DNA from: GCA-003244245 sp963822695
GTDB lineage: Bacteria > Actinomycetota > Actinomycetes > Mycobacteriales > Pseudonocardiaceae
Assembly: GCA_963822695.1 (NCBI GenBank)
Contig: CAWGJH010000018.1
Location: forward strand, 1-64,000
Length of the DNA stretch: 64,000 nucleotides
Reading direction: 5' to 3'
The translations under genes were made by a program, and so were the position numbers. How positions within the stretch are numbered: position 1 is the stretch's first letter; the number at the start of each line of letters is the position of its first letter. Below, one piece after another: positions 60,687 to 64,000 of the stretch. The notes under the pieces were generated by a model. The model saw only the letters and a list, made by a program, of their open reading frames with translations, had not been told where the DNA came from and searched no databases.

Positions 60687-62075
60687 GTGTCCGCGGATCG
60701 CATCGAGACTGTCGTCAGCTTGTGCAAGCGCCGTGGCTTCGTGTTCCCGAGTGGGGAGATCTATGGTGGAACCCGCTCGGCCTGGGACTATGGCCCGCTT
60801 GGCGTGGAGCTCAAGGAGAACGTCAAGCGCCAGTGGTGGCGCGCAATGGTCACTGGTCGAGACGACGTCGTCGGCCTGGACTCGTCGGTGATCCTGCCCC
60901 GCCAGGTGTGGGTCGCCTCCGGCCACGTGCAGGCCTTTCACGACCCACTGGTGGAGTGCCAGAGCTGCCACAAGAGATTCCGGGCCGACCAGCTCGCCGA
61001 GGACTACGCCGAGCGCACCGGTAAGGATGTGCTGGAGGGAGACCTGTCGGACATCCCGTGCCCCCACTGTGGGACCCGCGGCGAATACACCGAGCCGCGC
61101 GAGTTCAACATGATGCTCAAGACGTACCTCGGTCCGGTGGAGTCCGAGGAGGGGCTGCATTACCTGCGTCCAGAGACCGCGCAGGGCATCTTCGTCAACT
61201 TCCAGAATGTTGTGATGTCCGCCCGTAAGAAGCCGCCATTCGGTATCGCGCAGGTCGGCAAGAGCTTCCGTAACGAGATCACCCCCGGCAACTTCATCTT
61301 CCGCACCCGCGAGTTTGAGCAGATGGAGATGGAGTTCTTCGTCGAGCCGGGCACCGACGAGCAGTGGCATCAGTACTGGATTGATACCCGCACCGACTGG
61401 TATGTCAACCTGGGCATCAGCCACGACAACGTGCGGCACTACGAGCATCCCAAGGAGAAGCTCTCGCATTACTCCAAGCGAACCGTGGATGTGGAGTACC
61501 GGTTCGGTTTTTCATCCGGCCAGGAATGGGGAGAGCTGGAAGGCATCGCCAACCGCACTGATTTTGACCTCACCACCCACTCCAACCACTCCGGAGTTGA
61601 CCTGTCCTACTACGACCAGGCCACCGACTCCCGCTACCGGCCCTACGTGATCGAGCCTGCCGCTGGCGTGGGCCGTCCCATGATGGCCTTCATGCTGGAG
61701 GCCTACGCGGAGGATGAGGCTCCCAATGCCAAGGGCGGGGTGGACCGCCGCGTGGTGCTCAGGCTGGACAAGCGGCTCGCGCCGGTGAAGGCAGCGGTGC
61801 TGCCGCTGTCGCGCAACGCCGACCTTTCCCCCAAAGCCCGGGACCTCGCCGCAGCGCTGCGGCGACATTGGAACATCGATTTCGACGATGCCGGCGCCAT
61901 CGGCCGCCGGTACCGCCGCCAGGACGAGATCGGCACGCCGTTCTGCGTGACGGTCAACTTCGATTCACTGACCGACCATGCGGTGACGGTGCGGGAGCGG
62001 GACACCATGGCTCAGGAGCGGGTCGCGATGGATCAGGTCGAGTCCTATCTCGCGACTCGCCTGGTCGGCTGCTGA
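60687..62075 (+). CDS. glyS: Glycyl-tRNA synthetase (alpha2 type)
   Basis: 462 residues from GTG 60687, with GGAGCT upstream; the frame is open a further 28 codons. Class II synthetase: GFVFPSGEIYGGTRSAWDYGPLG (motif region), a zinc-like insertion with CQSCHKRF and CPHCG, motif 2 QVGKSFRNEITPGNFIFRTREFEQMEMEFF and motif 3 GVGRPMMAFMLEA. It charges tRNA-Gly. It ends the conserved core cluster. Confidence 0.97.
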   Translation: MSADRIETVVSLCKRRGFVFPSGEIYGGTRSAWDYGPLGVELKENVKRQWWRAMVTGRDDVVGLDSSVILPRQVWVASGHVQAFHDPLVECQSCHKRFRADQLAEDYAERTGKDVLEGDLSDIPCPHCGTRGEYTEPREFNMMLKTYLGPVESEEGLHYLRPETAQGIFVNFQNVVMSARKKPPFGIAQVGKSFRNEITPGNFIFRTREFEQMEMEFFVEPGTDEQWHQYWIDTRTDWYVNLGISHDNVRHYEHPKEKLSHYSKRTVDVEYRFGFSSGQEWGELEGIANRTDFDLTTHSNHSGVDLSYYDQATDSRYRPYVIEPAAGVGRPMMAFMLEAYAEDEAPNAKGGVDRRVVLRLDKRLAPVKAAVLPLSRNADLSPKARDLAAALRRHWNIDFDDAGAIGRRYRRQDEIGTPFCVTVNFDSLTDHAVTVRERDTMAQERVAMDQVESYLATRLVGC

Positions 62076-62104
62076 TCGCCGTTCATTCTGGGAGCATGGT
62101 GGGC

Positions 62105-63136
62105 ATGAACACCGTGAATGCTGAGGAAACGCGTTACCGCCGGCAAGCCGGTGCGGCACTGCGCCGCTGGGCGGGGGAGGGTCGTCCCGCCGGGGTGGTG
62201 CGGGTGCTGGGGCGGCATGGTTTCGGCACCGTCGCCACCGGGCAACTGCTGGCCGGCACTGCCGATGGTGACCGGGCGGGTGCGGTGTTCGAGGGCACCA
62301 TGGACTCCGTGGCGGTGCCGTTGCTGACCTCCGCGGTGTCCACGCCCGGAACCGCGACAGGGCACGTCACCGAGCCGGACGCGCTGGCCGCCGGGCTGGC
62401 CTGCAGCGGCGGCGCCCAACTGCTGGGTCATCCGCTACCCGCACAAGCCGCCGCCGCGTTGGGTGCAGCGCTCGCTGATGGTGAACCCTGCGCGCTGGCC
62501 TCCACAGTCGATGGGTCGGCGGTGCTGGTGGCGGCCGGGCATGGGCTGACCGAGGTCGTCGGCACGCTCGGCGCCGCGGACGTGGATGAGGTGGTGCTGG
62601 CCAGGCTGCGTGAGCTGGCCCGGATCGGCGCGACAGCTACCGAGCACGGCGACGTCGGAGGGACCGCCGTACTGCTCGACGTGTGGGTGCCGGTCACCAC
62701 CATGCTGATCGTGGGCAGTGGGGCGATCAGGGCAGCCCTGGAGGCGCAGTGCGAGTTGCTGGGCTGGGCGGTGCGCACCGAGACCGAGTTGGAGCCTGCG
62801 GTCCTCGCCGCGAAAGAGTTCACCGCCGCCGACGTGCTGGTGCTGCTCGATCACGGGCCGGCCTTCGACGCCGTGCTGGTGGAACTGCTGCGGTCAGGGC
62901 GCGGTTTCTGCGGTGCGCTGGGATCGCGGCACACCCAAGAGGTTCGTCGTCGCCGGCTCCGGGCCGCCGGAATCACCGACGAGGAACTGGCCCGGCTGCA
63001 TGGACCGGTGGGTCTGGACGTGGGAGCGGCCCGACCGGCGGAGACGGCGGTGTCCGTGGTCGGGGAGGTTCTCGCTGTGCGGCGGGGGCGTTCCGGTGGC
63101 CCGCTAGCCACCGCGGCGGGCCGCATCGGTGGGTGA
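62105..63136 (+). CDS. XdhC/CoxI-family protein
   Basis: 343 residues from ATG 62105 (ATG 62096 would be too close to the GGGAG). An N-terminal XdhC domain (ALASTVDGSAVLVAAG) and a C-terminal Rossmann XdhC_C domain (TTMLIVGSGAIRAALEAQCELLGWAVR, GRGFCGALGSRHTQEVRRRRL, GLDVGAARPAETAVSVVGEVLAVRRGRSGGPL) are visible. The family matures and inserts molybdenum cofactor into xanthine dehydrogenase-like enzymes. No Mo-enzyme gene is adjacent. Confidence 0.85.
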   Translation: MNTVNAEETRYRRQAGAALRRWAGEGRPAGVVRVLGRHGFGTVATGQLLAGTADGDRAGAVFEGTMDSVAVPLLTSAVSTPGTATGHVTEPDALAAGLACSGGAQLLGHPLPAQAAAALGAALADGEPCALASTVDGSAVLVAAGHGLTEVVGTLGAADVDEVVLARLRELARIGATATEHGDVGGTAVLLDVWVPVTTMLIVGSGAIRAALEAQCELLGWAVRTETELEPAVLAAKEFTAADVLVLLDHGPAFDAVLVELLRSGRGFCGALGSRHTQEVRRRRLRAAGITDEELARLHGPVGLDVGAARPAETAVSVVGEVLAVRRGRSGGPLATAAGRIGG

Positions 63137-63776
63137 GCGGCCCGCCCGGTCCGTGCTGCCCACCGCGCTGATCCGGCTGGTCTTCGGCGCGGTGCTGGTG
63201 GGTGCTCTGGTCGTCGGTGGCACGGTGTTCCGGGTGTGGCAGGTGGCTCGGGCCGATGACCGTGACTCCGCCGACGTCGTGGTGGTGCTGGGTGCGGCCC
63301 AGTATGACGGGACACCGTCGGCGGTGCTGGGCTCCCGGCTGGACCACGCCGCGCGGCTGTGGCGCGACGGGGTCGCGCCGGTGATCGTCACGGTCGGTGG
63401 TCGGCGGGTCGGCGACACCTACACCGAGGCCGAGGCCGGCCGCAATTACCTGATGTCCTATGGGATTCCCCAGTCCGCCGTGGTGCCGATCGGGGAGGGC
63501 CGAGACACCCTGGAGAGCCTGCGCGCGGTGGCCCGTCGGGCAGGGCTCGTGGGCTGGCATACCGCAGTGATCGTCAGCGATCCCTGGCATTCGTTGCGGG
63601 CTCGTACGATGGCTGATGACCTCGGGCTGGCCGCCTGGACCTCACCCACCCGCAGCGGCCCGATCGTGCAGACCCGAACCATCCAGGCCCGCTATATCAT
63701 TCGGGAGAGTGCCGCGCTGCTGCACTACCGGTTCACCCACGCCCCGGCCGACTCGTTCGGCACCGATCTGGGGTGA
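63129..63776 (+). CDS. YdcF/SanA-like DUF218 protein with N-terminal membrane anchor
   Basis: 215 residues from GTG 63129, overlapping XdhC by 8 bp. One N-terminal transmembrane helix (LIRLVFGAVLVGALVVGGTVF), then the DUF218 domain: DVVVVLGAAQYDGTPSAVLGSRLDHA, TEAEAGRNYLMSYGIP, EGRDTLESLRAVARRA and VSDPWHSLRARTMADDLGL. Related proteins act in envelope polysaccharide metabolism; the substrate is not known. Confidence 0.85.
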   Translation: MGERPARSVLPTALIRLVFGAVLVGALVVGGTVFRVWQVARADDRDSADVVVVLGAAQYDGTPSAVLGSRLDHAARLWRDGVAPVIVTVGGRRVGDTYTEAEAGRNYLMSYGIPQSAVVPIGEGRDTLESLRAVARRAGLVGWHTAVIVSDPWHSLRARTMADDLGLAAWTSPTRSGPIVQTRTIQARYIIRESAALLHYRFTHAPADSFGTDLG

Positions 63777-63783
63777 GCCCCCT

Positions 63784-64000
63784 TCAGTACATCATGTGGG
63801 GGTTGTCGTAGTGCTTGAACTCCAGCAGGTTGTTCGATGGATCTTGTAGCACGAACGTGTCGTGTCCTTCGGGCTGGCCGTCGAAGCGGCGGAAGGGGTG
63901 GGCGAAGAACGGCAGGTGGTGCGCTCTGGCCAGGGTGAGCAGCCGCTCCCAGTCTGGCCGGTCCCGGAATGTGACCCCGAAATGCCTGGGGTAGAGCTGG
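63784..64000 (-). CDS. VOC-family (glyoxalase-like) protein, partial
   Basis: Only the last 71 codons lie in the window; the start is beyond the right edge. The sequence reads QLYPRHFGVTFRDRPDWERL and, near the end, FVLQDPSNNLLEFKHYDNPH, ending at the stop 63784-63786. The DPSNNLLEFK strand carries the metal-ligand Glu of VOC proteins. Function unknown. Confidence 0.8.
   Translation of the reverse strand, partial: QLYPRHFGVTFRDRPDWERLLTLARAHHLPFFAHPFRRFDGQPEGHDTFVLQDPSNNLLEFKHYDNPHMMY

Noticed and set aside
1..64000. CRISPR array or rRNA genes
   Set aside because: No regularly spaced repeat with unique spacers and no rRNA-like sequence were found. The only regular arrays are the 26-bp hairpins and the 120-bp TPR repeats.

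Overview
The window is high-GC actinobacterial chromosome, most likely a Pseudonocardiales-type organism. Two things suggest this. The housekeeping gene order hrcA-dnaJ-rsmE-phoH-ybeY-corC-(cytidine deaminase-like)-era-recO-uppS-zur-smtB-glyS is the order known from mycobacteria and their relatives. The accessory genes are of actinomycete type: XRE/DUF397 pairs, NB-ARC-TPR and NACHT proteins, and GTG starts with 4-bp GTGA/ATGA overlaps. Genus and species cannot be read from the sequence.

Layout. 1-9.9 kb is core: the end of comEC, thrC under an apparent SAM-I riboswitch, holA and rpsT separated by a triple hairpin array, a cyanase, lepA, an MDR oxidoreductase, a secreted RNase Sa-like ribonuclease with its barstar inhibitor, and an enoyl-CoA hydratase. 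10.0-26.7 kb is an accessory island crowded with defence-like, toxin-antitoxin-like and broken genes. It holds an SOS-box-preceded dprA remnant, a Uma2 remnant, IS630 fragments, a DUF4062-NACHT membrane STAND protein, an XRE/DUF397 pair, a BrnT/BrnA-like pair whose toxin gene carries a 427-bp MITE-like insertion, a Bell-like effector with an NB-ARC-TPR NLR sharing an amyloid-like motif (plus a decayed duplicate of that pair), hicBA and a broken XRE regulator. 26.7-33.5 kb is core again: the sulfate assimilation operon sirA-(zinc ribbon)-cysH-cysC-cysD-cysN, fully coupled by 4-bp overlaps and preceded by a short leader peptide, then hemW. 33.5-49.1 kb is a second accessory region. It has an AT-richer XRE/ImmA operon, an XRE-TPR regulator, a truncated ribonucleotide reductase-like gene and a one-direction cluster that looks biosynthetic: MhpD-, MhpF- and MhpE-like enzymes, acyl carrier protein, CitE-like lyase, MaoC-like dehydratase, Eis-like acetyltransferase, regulator, APH-like kinase, a 38-residue peptide and a PIG-L deacetylase. 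IS and nitroreductase remnants follow. 49.3-64 kb is the conserved hrcA-to-glyS core, then XdhC, YdcF and VOC proteins.

The two most interesting systems are: (1) the translationally coupled Bell-like effector and NLR, each carrying an STFxQVxG[ND]Q motif, as expected of amyloid-templated cell-suicide immunity, present beside its own degenerate copy; and (2) the 38-47 kb cluster, which joins an aromatic meta-cleavage trio to an acyl carrier protein and CitE/MaoC pair plus amine- and sugar-modifying enzymes, a combination I cannot match to a known pathway.
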